Below are positions 20,109 to 28,921 of a stretch of 64,000 nt of DNA, in pieces. The DNA comes from Streptomyces sp. NBC_01497 (GTDB lineage: Bacteria > Actinomycetota > Actinomycetes > Streptomycetales > Streptomycetaceae), in contig NZ_CP109428.1 in assembly GCF_036250695.1 (NCBI RefSeq), positions 186,001 to 250,000 of the forward strand, given 5' to 3'. The stretch's first letter is position 1, and the number at the start of each line of letters is the position of its first letter. The notes under the pieces were generated by a model. That model did not search any database. It saw nothing but the letters and a program-made list of their open reading frames with translations, and was not told the origin of the DNA. The position numbers and the translations under genes are program-made.

Positions 20109-20351
20109 AGTACTGCAGCGACACTCCGTGACGTGGTGCGTGCGGCGTCGTTGACCTCTTCGTGGTGGAGGAGATAGCTGACGAGTGGTCAAGTATGTTC
20201 GATGACTTCGTGGCGCGGTTCTCAGGGCGCTTCGGGCGGGTGGAGTCTCGGCGACGGATGGTGTCCTACCTGCGGGGACGGCTGAGTGAGACGGAGCGCA
20301 AGAACGGCGGGATGCTGGCTGAGGCTGCCGAGGACGCGGGTCCCCAGGGGG
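20109..20351 (+). pseudogene. IS701 family transposase, 5' part (interrupted by ISAs1 element)
   Basis: The left end, TAGTACTGCAGCGACACTCC, is also found (one change) at 40796, the end of another IS701 copy. The frame reads VEEIADEWSSMFDDFVARFS, then RVESRRRMVSYLRGRLSETE, RKNGGMLAEAAEDAGPQG, the N-terminal region of IS701 transposases. It continues at 21705 after the inserted element. Confidence 0.8.
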
Positions 20352-21694
20352 CAGGGCTTCGGCGTAGTTCGGTGTCGTCCGTTTTGATCATGTGAGGCCG
20401 AGGAGGGCGAGGGGTCGGGTGTGGTCTCGGGCTGCCCGTCGGAGGCCGGCGGCGATGTTGCGGATGCCGGCGAGGCGGAGGGCTCCGATCGCGAGGTTTC
20501 TGCAGGTGGCCATTGCTCGGGGTGCGTTTCCGGTCCGCACCTGGGAGGCGTCCTCGGTGAAGGTGACGTCCCTGACGTGGTGCAGGGCCTCGACGGTCCA
20601 GTGTCCTCGGATCAGTCGGGTGAGTTGAGCCGGGCCGGCCTGCCCGGCGGTGAGGCTGGTGACCGCGTAGACGGTCTTGAGACTGATCTTCCCGGTCTTG
20701 CGGTCCACGCGGCGACGGACGATCTGGACGGCCTGACGGGCCCCGGGGAAGAGCAGGTTGCTCACCGTGCAGACCTCAACCGGCGGATCTCATGACGGCC
20801 GTGACCGGTCGAACGAGTCCTGTCCTGCAGCGGAATCCGCTTCCAGGGAAGGGACTTGAGCTGCTTGCGAAGCTTCTTCGTGTTGCGCTTCACGATCACG
20901 ATGTAGTGAGCCTGCCGGTCGAGCAGGTAGACGGCGTGGGCATGCTGGGTGTGCATCGCGTCGCTGGTGACCGTGTCGGCCAGGTCCTCGAGGGTGTCGA
21001 GCAGAGGCTGGAATCGGGTGATCTCGTTGGTCTTCTCACCGACGTCCATCTGGGCGAGGACCAGTGCGCTCACGTGGTCGCAGGCGGCCAGGAGGTGGAT
21101 CTTCCGTCCCTTCGCGCGGGCAGCACCCCGAAGCGACTTCCCGTCGACCGCCAGTCCCCGTAGTCCTTCCTTTCCGCTCTGCCGGTCCGCGAGCCAGGCT
21201 CCGACCGCGTGGTCCAAGGCGTCCGCGTCAACTCTGGCCAGCAGCCGCCGGATCGTGGATTCCGCGGGCCAGGACCGTTTCGGCACCAGTGGGTCGATGA
21301 CCGTGCCGAGCCGTTCCAGCAGGGCCGGCGGTGCGTCGGACACCCATTCACCCACCGCGAGCAGGGATCTCGCTCCGGCGAGGACCGCGCAGGCCGTCAG
21401 CGCGAGGAGCGTAACGAGCGGATGCCGAACTCCCCGCGAATCACGCGGGTCCGGGACCTGCGCGAGGCGTTCCAGCAAATCCGGAAGCTCGCTCCCGGAC
21501 ACTTCCGGATGCGGCCTGAGCTGGTCAAAGACAGGGGAGATCAGAGAAGATGCAGCGGCAGGCACGGGCAGTCCAAGGTCACAGAGCGTAGAGAACTCCA
21601 TGATCATGGACGTCCGTGCCTGTGCTGTATCCAACCCTGCCCAACGCGACGAGACGTCAGCAACCGGGCGTCAGCCGACTACGCCGAAGCCCTG
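20352..21694 (-). mobile_element. ISAs1 family insertion sequence with 10-bp target duplication
   Basis: The 1343-bp element has terminal repeats CAGGGCTTCGGCGTAGT (20352-20368) and its complement ending at 21694. CCCCAGGGGG is directly repeated on both sides (20342-20351 and 21695-21704), the length expected for this family. It is inserted in an IS701 transposase gene whose frame is restored when one repeat and the element are removed. Confidence 0.9.
20388..21634 (-). pseudogene. ISAs1 family transposase with one frameshift
   Basis: The first frame (start region 21634-21604, [12 protein letters not shown]) reads [60 protein letters not shown] and [16 protein letters not shown]. It runs to [10 protein letters not shown] at 20762. 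A lost base near 20775 separates it from [40 protein letters not shown], which runs to 20388. All family blocks are present across the two frames, so the loss may be recent or a sequencing error. Confidence 0.85.
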
Positions 21695-21704
21695 CCCCAG
21701 GGGG

Positions 21705-21877
21705 ATGCAGCTGCGGCTGTTGAACCACTACCTGTGGGACGCAGATGCCCTGCGCGTGATGTCCGTGACGCGGTGGTGGAGCACATCGGGGATCCGGTGC
21801 GGGGTACTGATTCTTGACGAGACGGGATTCCTGAAGAAGGATGCCCGGTCGGCGGGAGCGGGCCGGCAGTACGCGGC
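21705..21877 (+). pseudogene. IS701 family transposase, second part, truncated
   Basis: It continues the interrupted IS701 gene: GPQG from the left part joins MQLRLLNHYLWDADALR. After a frameshift it reads DVRDAVVEHIGDPVRGVLIL, DETGFLKKDARSAGAGRQY, the first aspartate block of IS701. The same frameshift after DADALR occurs in the IS701 copy at 40.8-42 kb, so both descend from one already defective copy. At about 21877 the sequence passes directly into an IS630 gene. Confidence 0.75.
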
Positions 21878-22331
21878 CTTCGACCCGGCCATCAGCCAGG
21901 TGAACGGGCCCCTCCACCGACACCACCGGGCTGCGGAGTTCAAGAAGTTCCTGGTCACGATCGACAAGGTCGTGCCAGCCGGCCCCGACGTCCGCCTGAT
22001 CTGTGACAACTACGCCACCCACAACACCGCCGAGATCAAGACGCGGCTCGGAAAACACCCACGCTTCCACGTCCACTTCACCCCCACCGGCTCACCATGG
22101 ATGAACCAAGTCGAGCGGTGGTTCAGTCTGCTGACGGACAAACTCATCCGCCGCGGGGTGCACACCTCCACGAAGTCCCCGGAACAGCACATCAGGACCT
22201 GGATCGCCGGATGGAACGAAAACCCCAGGCCCTTCACCTGGACCAAGACCGCCGACGAGATCCTCGACTCCCCCGCCGACTACCTCACCAAAATCGCACC
22301 ACAGAGCAGCAGCAACCAGCCACAGACCTAA
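21878..22331 (+). pseudogene. IS630 family transposase, C-terminal part, copy 2
   Basis: It starts mid-protein at AAFDPAISQVNGPLHRHHRA and runs [60 protein letters not shown] to SSSNQPQT and TAA. The second D and the E of the DDE triad are present; the first D is missing. From 21942 onward it is nearly identical to the IS630 copy ending at 62757 (two differences noted in about 390 bp), while the sequence just before differs markedly. The stop codon is formed by the start of the adjoining MITE. Confidence 0.85.
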
Positions 22332-22491
22332 GCGTTGCCCCGCAACTCAGGGCAGAGATCGGTAGATCACCACAAGCAGATCCGATTGTCTAGTTGCGCC
22401 CCGAATCGCGGCCTAAACTAAACCGGATCCTAATCAAGTAGGTTGAACCGGACATCGGCAAGCGGTGCCCGGAGTTACGGGACAGCCCTTA
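22329..22491 (-). mobile_element. CTAG-type MITE, copy 4 (163 bp)
   Basis: Minus orientation, TA+AGCGTTGCCCCGCAACTC...ACGGGACAGCCCT+TA, borders C and G. A 5-bp duplication in the centre (CTAAACTAAA) explains the extra length. Its first TA lies in the stop codon of IS630 copy 2. Confidence 0.9.
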
Positions 22492-22758
22492 GACGCCATC
22501 TGGCCGTAGCTATATGAGAACAGGGCCGTCATCCCTTAAGGTCCCAGGCCATCCAGACCCTCGTGAGCACCCAGCCAGCAAGAACACGCAGACGGTGCCC
22601 ATGCCTCCTGTACGCCGTCTCTACAGCAGCCCAACCATGCACAGCCAGAAGCGCCCTCAGCGGGATCCAAGCAGTCCCGACCAGCGGCCAGCCATCGACT
22701 CATCAAACAGCCTCGCCGGGACAAAATACTCCTCAAGCCGCCTGCGTGCCGTCCCCTT

Positions 22759-23382
22759 TCAGCACTCGCTGACGTGGCCCTCCAGCAGTGCTCGCAACCT
22801 GCGCCGTCCGCGGTGGAGCCTGGACATAACCGTACCAATGGGTGTTTCCATGACTTCCGCGATCTCCTTGTAGGAGAAACCCTCTACGTCGGCGAGATAA
22901 ACCGCCATACGGAACTCTTCCCGGATCGCTTGGAGTGCTGCGATGACATTGGAGTCAGGAAGTCGGTCAAGGGCTTCAACTTCAGCGGACCGCAGCCCAG
23001 TGGACGAGTGCGACTCAGCGCGCGCCAGCTGCCAGTCCTCAATCTTGTCAGCAGCACTGTACTGGGGCTCGTGCTGGCTCTTCCGACGCGTGTTAATGAA
23101 TGCGTTCGTGAGGATGCGGTACATCCACGCTCTGAGATTGGTGCCCTCTCGGAACTGATGGAAGGACCCGTAGGCCTTGGCGTACGTTTCCTGTACGAGA
23201 TCCTCCGCGTCCGCCCGGTTGCGCGTCATACGCAGAGCAGCTGAATACATCTGACTGAGGTAGCCCAGAGCGCCACGCTCGAAGCGCTGGTGACGCTCCG
23301 CCCTGTCATCCTCCTCACCGACCGGGCCCATTCGAGGGCGGGCATCAGGACGAAGACAGGGGTCGGTCTCCACGTCACGCAT
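22759..23382 (-). CDS. SigR-like ECF RNA polymerase sigma factor
   Basis: 207 residues from ATG 23380-23382, six bases after GAGGG; an upstream ATG at 23421 has no such site. It closely follows Streptomyces sigma-R. Region 2 reads [24 protein letters not shown], [41 protein letters not shown] linker [20 protein letters not shown] follows, then region 4 ([40 protein letters not shown]). Sigma-R controls the thiol-disulfide stress response and is normally held by the zinc anti-sigma factor RsrA, encoded next to it. No rsrA-like gene is present here, so this is an orphan paralogue. A WhiB-like gene lies upstream in the same direction. Confidence 0.9.
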   Translation of the reverse strand: MRDVETDPCLRPDARPRMGPVGEEDDRAERHQRFERGALGYLSQMYSAALRMTRNRADAEDLVQETYAKAYGSFHQFREGTNLRAWMYRILTNAFINTRRKSQHEPQYSAADKIEDWQLARAESHSSTGLRSAEVEALDRLPDSNVIAALQAIREEFRMAVYLADVEGFSYKEIAEVMETPIGTVMSRLHRGRRRLRALLEGHVSEC

Positions 23383-23781
23383 GTTGCACCCTCTGTAGGT
23401 GAGGTGGAATGTGGTCAGCAACGTTCCTCACTTACCCTAGTCGTGCGGCGGCAAGACATCGATCTATTGCCGCCGAGGCAAGAACATCCCAAAGACTCTG
23501 CCTCATAGCAGGTACCACTTGCCAGAAGGGCAGCATGAGGATGACACAGCAGAGAACCGAGGAGGAAGGCGCCTCGGCGCCTCGTCCGTGTTGGCCCCGC
23601 CGGCGGCTCACAGGGCTGGTGGGACGCGGGGTGGACTGGAAGTAAAATTCGCCTTCTGAGGAAGACACTTTCCCTGCAACTACACGCGAGGGCATTCCTC
23701 GAATTTGCCGGGCATGAGTCAGGCGATAATAACGGCTGAAAGGGCCCCCAGAGGCGACACCACGACTCCCCCAGTAGGTCA

Positions 23782-24015
23782 CTAAGCTGAAGGGCGACGA
23801 ATCTCAACTATCCGCTCGTGCTCGTCAAGTCCGCCCCAGATTCCATATTCCTCTCGGTTCAACAGCGCCCAGTCAGCACACTCCTTGCGGACACGACAGC
23901 GGGAGCATATCTTCTTTACTCGCTCCGCTTGTTGTCGCCCAAGGCCGCGCGCACTTATGGGAAAGAATTCATCCGTATCCACCCCTAGACATCCCGCGCG
24001 AGTCCACCATTCCAA
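23782..24015 (-). CDS. WhiB-like iron-sulfur transcription regulator
   Basis: 77 residues from ATG 24015. The four cysteines that bind the [4Fe-4S] cluster are at 9, 37, 40 and 46 (GCLGVD; ICSRCRVRKECADWAL), followed by the family turn GIWGG at 58-62 and the basic tail. The size is at the lower end for Wbl proteins. These proteins act with the principal sigma factor to control development, antibiotic export or redox response; the target here is unknown. The upstream 900 bp are AT-rich for Streptomyces and carry no gene, which suggests acquisition. Confidence 0.9.
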   Translation of the reverse strand: MEWWTRAGCLGVDTDEFFPISARGLGRQQAERVKKICSRCRVRKECADWALLNREEYGIWGGLDEHERIVEIRRPSA

Positions 24016-24954
24016 TTTTTGATCCTTAGCCGCCGGGGGAATTTCCCATCCCGAGTTTTAAGAGCGTACGACGATGTCCAAAGAAACCGCCCGCCTCGCC
24101 ATGGAGGGGCGCTTACCGGCTAGATGAAGAAGAATCTCAAGCCTATACGCGTCGACAGAGACCGACCCTTCACCTGCACTGGGCCACGAAACGACGCACT
24201 GAAATTTTATCGACGACCCACCACCGCCCATGGGACCCGCCGATCAGTTCTCCACAATCAGCTTCACAGCCTCCACCAATAAACTTCTTAAACGCCGGAT
24301 CGCATCTTATGGGGTCGCCAATCGACTTCCGCTCCAACTACTATCAGTTCACGATCTATCCGGGCTCTACTGCCTGTCGGCGGCGAGCAGTGACGCTTCT
24401 AGAAGAGTTAGCATGGTAGGCAGGGTGTTGCACTGTGAACTGGCAGTCGAAATGTAAATCGACGGTCATGCTCTCTCGAGTGGAACGGTTCACGCGTGCT
24501 CGGTCATGCGATGCCAGGATCATCTTTCAGAATGACCCGGGCTTGCGGGAGGCAGTTCATGGCGTGTGACGCAAGTGATCAATTCATTCAAAGACGGTGA
24601 TGGCTATGGGGGAGGTGAAATCCGTAGGTCGCGGGCCCTTCAGGCGTCGAGATTCGCACCTGCAGTCGCGAGTTGTGTGCAATCCAGAGGACGGGCCGGA
24701 TACAAGGTCGGCAGATGACTCGCATGCTTCGTGGATGCCCCCGCCGGGCCAAAGTGGTACTCCCACTCCATTCCCGCATTTCTGGAGTGGCAGTGGCCGG
24801 GGACCCGGTACCTCTGGCGTCTTGCATGATCCCACCTGTCGGGTTACTCCAGAGATCTCATCAGCAGACCCATCTCTAGCGCGCACGCTGTGGCGAGCTT
24901 CGACCAGCGCCGTACCCAGAACCGAGTGCGGTTCCAACAGCACTCATATGCATT
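24016..24954. other. Gene-free, relatively AT-rich region
   Basis: No frame in either direction resembles a known family. It is the upstream region of the WhiB-like gene and leads to the 44-bp palindrome at 24955. Confidence 0.5.
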
Positions 24955-24998
24955 GTCCCCTGGGAGCCCAGTCGGTACCGACTGGGCTCCCAGGGGAC
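24955..24998. repeat. Perfect loopless 44-bp palindrome
   Basis: Each half is 22 bp, beginning GTCCCCTGGGAGCCCAGTCG and meeting at GGTACC. There is no mismatch and no spacer. Symmetry ends exactly at the outer G/C pair. As RNA it would form a hairpin, but no U-run follows on either strand and no gene ends nearby, so a simple terminator is not obvious. It lies between the WhiB-like gene region and the 3' end of the 6-phosphogluconate dehydrogenase gene (stop at 25205). Confidence 0.9.
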
Positions 24999-25204
24999 GG
25001 GTCTAGATCCTTGCTACAAGCGCCTGCTGATTTCAGACAAAAACCTCCTAGCAAGTATCTCCGAGGAACTAGCTTCCGTCTAAAACGGCTGACGTTAGGG
25101 CGTCAACCATTCGCAACCATCACCATGCTGCAGACTCAGTCTGCGGCCCGGTCGCGACGGCAATCCCCTGCCGTTTCTGTTTGATCTATCCACCAGCCGT
25201 CCGA

Positions 25205-26125
25205 CTACTTGTCGGACTTCTTGGACTTCTTCATCGCCTTCGCCTCCGCGGCGTTGGCCTCGACGGCGTGGCCGCCGAACTGGTTACGCAGAGCGGCGAT
25301 CATCTTCATCTGCGGGGAGTCATCCTGCCGCGAGGAGAACCGCGCGAACAGCGACGCCGTGATCGCGGGCAGCGGGACCGCGTGGTCGATCGCCGCCTCC
25401 ACCGTCCACCGGCCCTCGCCGGAGTCCTCCGCGAAACCCCTCAGCTGCTCCAGGTGCTCGTCGTCGTCGAGCGCGTTGACCGCCAGGTCCAGCAGCCAGG
25501 ACCGGATGACCGTGCCCTCCTGCCAGGAGCGGTACACCTCGCGCACGTCCGTGACCGAGCCGACCTTCTCCAGCAGCTCCCAGCCCTCGGCATACGCCTG
25601 CATCATGGCGTACTCGATGCCGTTGTGGACCATCTTCGCGAAGTGGCCGGCACCCACCTTGCCCGCGTGCACGGCGCCGAAGTCGCCCTCGGGCTTGAGC
25701 GAGTCGAAGATCGGCTGGGCCTTCGCGACGTCATCCGGCGTACCGCCGTACATCAGCGCGTAGCCGTTCTTGAGGCCCCAGACACCGCCGGAGACACCGC
25801 AGTCGACGAAACCGATGCCCTTGATGCCGAGTTCGACCGCGTGCCGCTCGTCGTCCGTCCAGCGCGAGTTGCCACCGTCCACGACGACGTCACCGGGGGA
25901 CATCAGGTCGGCCAGCTCGTCGATCGTGGACTGCGTGGCGGCGCCCGCGGGCACCATCACCCACACGACGCGCGGGCCCTTCAGCGTGTCCACAAGCTCC
26001 TTGAGGCTGTGCACATCCGCGATGTCGGGGTTGCGGTCGTACCCGATGACGGTGTGGCCAGCGCCGCGAAGACGCTCGCGCATGTTGCCGCCCATCTTGC
26101 CGAGACCGATGAGACCGAGCTCCAT
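25205..26125 (-). CDS. 6-phosphogluconate dehydrogenase (decarboxylating), short NAD-type
   Basis: 306 residues from ATG 26123-26125, with AAGGA seven bases upstream; the open frame extends further but the Rossmann start MELGLIGLGKMGGNMRERLR fixes the beginning. The nucleotide-binding GxGxMG is at residues 6-11. VVDGGNSRWTDD (substrate binding), GFVDCGVSGGVWGLKNGYAL and HAGKVGAGHFAKMVHNGIEY (catalytic Lys and neighbours) are typical of 6PGDH. It converts 6-phosphogluconate to ribulose 5-phosphate and CO2 in the cytosol. The length fits the GndA-like short class. It is a lone gene on this strand, of normal Streptomyces codon use, and is one of the few core-metabolism genes in the window. Confidence 0.9.
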   Translation of the reverse strand: MELGLIGLGKMGGNMRERLRGAGHTVIGYDRNPDIADVHSLKELVDTLKGPRVVWVMVPAGAATQSTIDELADLMSPGDVVVDGGNSRWTDDERHAVELGIKGIGFVDCGVSGGVWGLKNGYALMYGGTPDDVAKAQPIFDSLKPEGDFGAVHAGKVGAGHFAKMVHNGIEYAMMQAYAEGWELLEKVGSVTDVREVYRSWQEGTVIRSWLLDLAVNALDDDEHLEQLRGFAEDSGEGRWTVEAAIDHAVPLPAITASLFARFSSRQDDSPQMKMIAALRNQFGGHAVEANAAEAKAMKKSKKSDK

Positions 26126-26596
26126 CAGGGAATCCTTAACGTCGTGGCGATGCGTACGATTGCTTGGGCCCACACTCGGAGGAGTCATTCCCAAACTTGG
26201 GGCTGCGAACCAGGCCCCGGTCCCAAAATCACGCTTGGGGGCAAGGGCGAGTACTCCGTTCCGCGTCTACCTCGGGTCGCCGTTTGATCATCCACTCGCT
26301 ACCCGCACGCATTGCAAGATTTTCACCCGGACAGACTCGGCCGAACGCGCCCTGTTGTCCCACAATCGATCTAGATCGCTTCTGGATTCCTGAAACGTGC
26401 CACAGCCGTTTCGTTCTTCACAAGCAAGCACACCATCCCCTAGATCAAAGGGCTGCTCAATCATTCCCACTCGTGGTGGCCTACGACCCCTCTCCAACGT
26501 AGCTCCTCAATGGGCGGGCGCCTAGAATCTTTGGTGAATTCTTCTGCCGACAACTACTCACGAAAGTCAAAAAAACTGCCCGCGCCAATGAACGAC
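26126..26596. other. 470-bp intergenic region
   Basis: It contains the promoter region of the 6PGDH gene and the region downstream of the chorismate mutase-like gene. No further gene recognised; base composition is lower in GC than the 6PGDH gene. Confidence 0.5.
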
Positions 26597-27259
26597 CTAC
26601 CCTGCACCTTGATTGCACACGGATTTCAAAGCCACACTGAGCGCGCGGCGATGCAAGGAATCAAGTTGATGGAATGATGAATTAAATCCCGCAGAAATCA
26701 TCATACCGATAGGGCAATTAGATAGACGGATTTGCGGGATCTGTGCGGATTTCAACCCATAGAGGATCTCTGTAGTGATCCGGTCGATGACTACGCGGAT
26801 CCGATTGAGATCCGGTCGTACGAGAGGCGCCTCAGCAGGACGGGTCGACCACTGATCGAATAGTCCTCTCTGCACTAGCTTGCTTGCGGCAATCTGATCT
26901 CGAAAAAATCCCACCGCACCGTCTGGGGCAAGGCCAAGTGCACCCGCCTCGCACTTCACCTGTTCGAGTGCCTGACGCTCTCGCGCCGGATGATCGATCG
27001 GTGAATCCGTGCCGAACTTTGAGGCCGCAACATGATCGCTGACCAAGATTCGTCGCATGACGGAGTTGAGCAGCGGACTTAGCCGATCCAATTCGGCCAC
27101 AATCACATCCGCATTTCTTATCGAATGGAGACACTCACCGGGCACAGACGTATCGAACATCGCGCCCTGCATGATGCGGTCACCTGATATTTTTTGATAC
27201 CTCAATTGCATACCCTCGCTAGAACTGTTATTGAGAGACCCGCAAGGACCGTCCCGCAC
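26597..27259 (-). CDS. Chorismate mutase-like protein (AroQ, type II helical)
   Basis: 220 residues from GTG 27257-27259 after AAGGTGAG; ATG 27211 is an alternative start. The helical AroQ pattern is recognisable: ELDRLSPLLNSVMRRILVSD, HVAASKFGTDSPIDHPARER (arginine, lysine and RE positions that contact chorismate), and AVGFFRDQIAASKLVQRGLF, DQW. The layout resembles the gamma class (MtCM-like), which converts chorismate to prephenate, but no signal peptide is seen. The C-terminal third is less conserved. It is isolated, with no aromatic-pathway or biosynthetic neighbours, and lower in GC than nearby core genes. Confidence 0.7.
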   Translation of the reverse strand: MRDGPCGSLNNSSSEGMQLRYQKISGDRIMQGAMFDTSVPGECLHSIRNADVIVAELDRLSPLLNSVMRRILVSDHVAASKFGTDSPIDHPARERQALEQVKCEAGALGLAPDGAVGFFRDQIAASKLVQRGLFDQWSTRPAEAPLVRPDLNRIRVVIDRITTEILYGLKSAQIPQIRLSNCPIGMMISAGFNSSFHQLDSLHRRALSVALKSVCNQGAG

Positions 27260-27855
27260 CTCACCTTGGGGAAATTACCGTCAGGGCGACATCGCTTTAA
27301 CCAGCCTACCGTTACGACTCAGTGGCAGAATATTTAGTCGGCTTGAAATTGACGGCTCCGGAACCCTATAGTTGTTGCCGGACAGTCCTTAGCTCTCGAT
27401 CACAGGCACGAACCGTGCCCAGTTACGTCGTAGGCGTCATCGCAGCGGCAGTCCTTACCGCGAGTCTTCGCGCTCCCTGAGACCCGCCTCACGCTCGCCT
27501 TGCTCCTACGAGGCGCTACTGGAAGTCACTGACGGCGTAACTGTCGACCCAAACGCAACCCCGACTGACTGCTTCGAGGGCGTCGAGGCCAGCCTGCTGG
27601 CAGTGTTCGATGATGCGGCATCGACCGGCCAGCTGGGCGAGGAAAGTGCTGGCCCGAGTGATCTCCTGTTTCATTTGGTTGGCGTGGGAGCGTCCAGGCG
27701 GTCCCCTGTCTCCCTTACTCCGCAGCCGCCGCTCCTGGTGCCAAGCGGCGAAGCGTTGAGTACGTGCTTGCCGAGTTCCGCTAGACGTCAGGTGCTTATG
27801 GCAGGCCAGTGGCTACCGAACGTGACGAGGGTCACCTGCATAGCTGTCGCGTAGC
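27260..27855. other. 600-bp region without recognised gene
   Basis: No family-like frame on either strand. It separates the chorismate mutase-like and SDR genes, which diverge, so it should hold both promoters. Confidence 0.5.
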
Positions 27856-27891
27856 GTGAACACATCGGTGCTCGAACACGTTGGCTTCTAT

Positions 27892-28860
27892 ATGACGCTA
27901 TTCACTACCCCTTTCGGCGTGCGTGCTACGGCCGCAGAGGTCCTTGCCGGGCTCGACCTGACTGGCCGACGCATGATTGTCACAGGAGGCGCTTCAGGGC
28001 TGGGGACGGAAACGGTCCGTGCTCTGGCGGACGCGGGCGCACGGGTCACCATCGCTACCCGTAACCCTGCTCTCGCCAAGCCGATCCTTGAGGAATTCCC
28101 GAACACCGAGGCCGTCGCGCTCGATCTCGCCGACCTGAGCTCCGTTCGCGCCTTCTGCGACGCCTGGGACCGACCCATAGATGCCATCGTTGCCAATGCC
28201 GGCGTGATGATGCTGCCCACCCGCCAGGTCAACGCGCAAGGGTGGGAGATGCAGCTCGCCACCAACTACCTCGGCCACTTCGCATTGGTGACCGGTCTAC
28301 ACAATGCCCTCCTGGCCGCGGAGAAGCCTCGTGTGGTCGTTGTCAGCTCCGGCGCTCAGCTGATGGCGGACTTCGACTTCGATGATCCGCAGTTCGAGCG
28401 GCGGCCCTATGATCCCTTCGTCGCCTATGCCCAGTCGAAGACGGCTGATGTGCTGCTTGCCATCGGGATCAGCCACCGCTGGGCCGCCGACGGCATCTCC
28501 GCCAATGCTTGTGCCCCAGGCTCGATCCACACCAACCTGGCACGCCACCTCGACCAGGCTACCGCGAAGGCTTTGGGCGCCATGGATGACGAGGGCAACC
28601 TCGTCACTCCGGACTATTTCAAGACGCCCGAGCAGGGCGCTGCCACCAGCGTTCTACTTGCCGCATCGCCACTCCTTGACGGCGTGACCGGCCGCTACTT
28701 CGAGGACAACCAGGAGGCCGAGATAATCGATGGCGGTCCCCACCTGATGGCGCGCGGCATTGACAAGCTGCCGGGTCTCGTCGCCAACTGGTCGATCGAC
28801 CCGGCCGCCGCAGACAGGCTGTGGGACTACACGCTGCCTGTTGTGCGAGAGCCTGCGTAG
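27892..28860 (+). CDS. Short-chain dehydrogenase/reductase (SDR)
   Basis: 322 residues from ATG 27892 (MTLFTTPFGVRATAAEVLAG); a GTG at 27856 in the same frame is an alternative, and neither has a strong ribosome binding site. It shows cofactor motif TGGASGLG, strand-end NAGVMM, catalytic Ser in VVVVSSGAQL and the YxxxK pair in VAYAQSKTAD. The length and C-terminal extension (GVTGRYFEDNQEAEIIDGGP) fit the retinol dehydrogenase/oxidoreductase-like SDRs common in Streptomyces. It is a cytosolic NAD(P)-dependent oxidoreductase; the substrate is unknown. A strong terminator follows at 28886, and an IS5 element begins just after it. Confidence 0.9.
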   Translation: MTLFTTPFGVRATAAEVLAGLDLTGRRMIVTGGASGLGTETVRALADAGARVTIATRNPALAKPILEEFPNTEAVALDLADLSSVRAFCDAWDRPIDAIVANAGVMMLPTRQVNAQGWEMQLATNYLGHFALVTGLHNALLAAEKPRVVVVSSGAQLMADFDFDDPQFERRPYDPFVAYAQSKTADVLLAIGISHRWAADGISANACAPGSIHTNLARHLDQATAKALGAMDDEGNLVTPDYFKTPEQGAATSVLLAASPLLDGVTGRYFEDNQEAEIIDGGPHLMARGIDKLPGLVANWSIDPAAADRLWDYTLPVVREPA

Positions 28861-28885
28861 GGAACCGTGATGGCTCGTTGATTAT

Positions 28886-28913
28886 GCAGGGCAGCTCCGA
28901 GGAGCTGCCCTGC
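28886..28913 (+). terminator. Hairpin terminator after SDR gene
   Basis: GCAGGGCAGCTCC, a two-base loop GA, then the perfect complement GGAGCTGCCCTGC: a 13-bp stem, 25 bases after the SDR stop. There is no clear T-run, which is usual in Streptomyces. Confidence 0.75.
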
Positions 28914-28921
28914 CGCCGCTG

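Noticed and set aside
24955..24998. Telomere or replication-origin palindrome
   Set aside because: Streptomyces telomeres carry several different palindromes in series with terminal proteins; only one isolated palindrome is present and no tap/tpg or rep gene was seen.
26126..26194. Upstream extension of the 6-phosphogluconate dehydrogenase frame
   Set aside because: The Rossmann fold begins at MELGLIGLGKMG, which has its own ribosome binding site; the extra 23 codons are not family-like.
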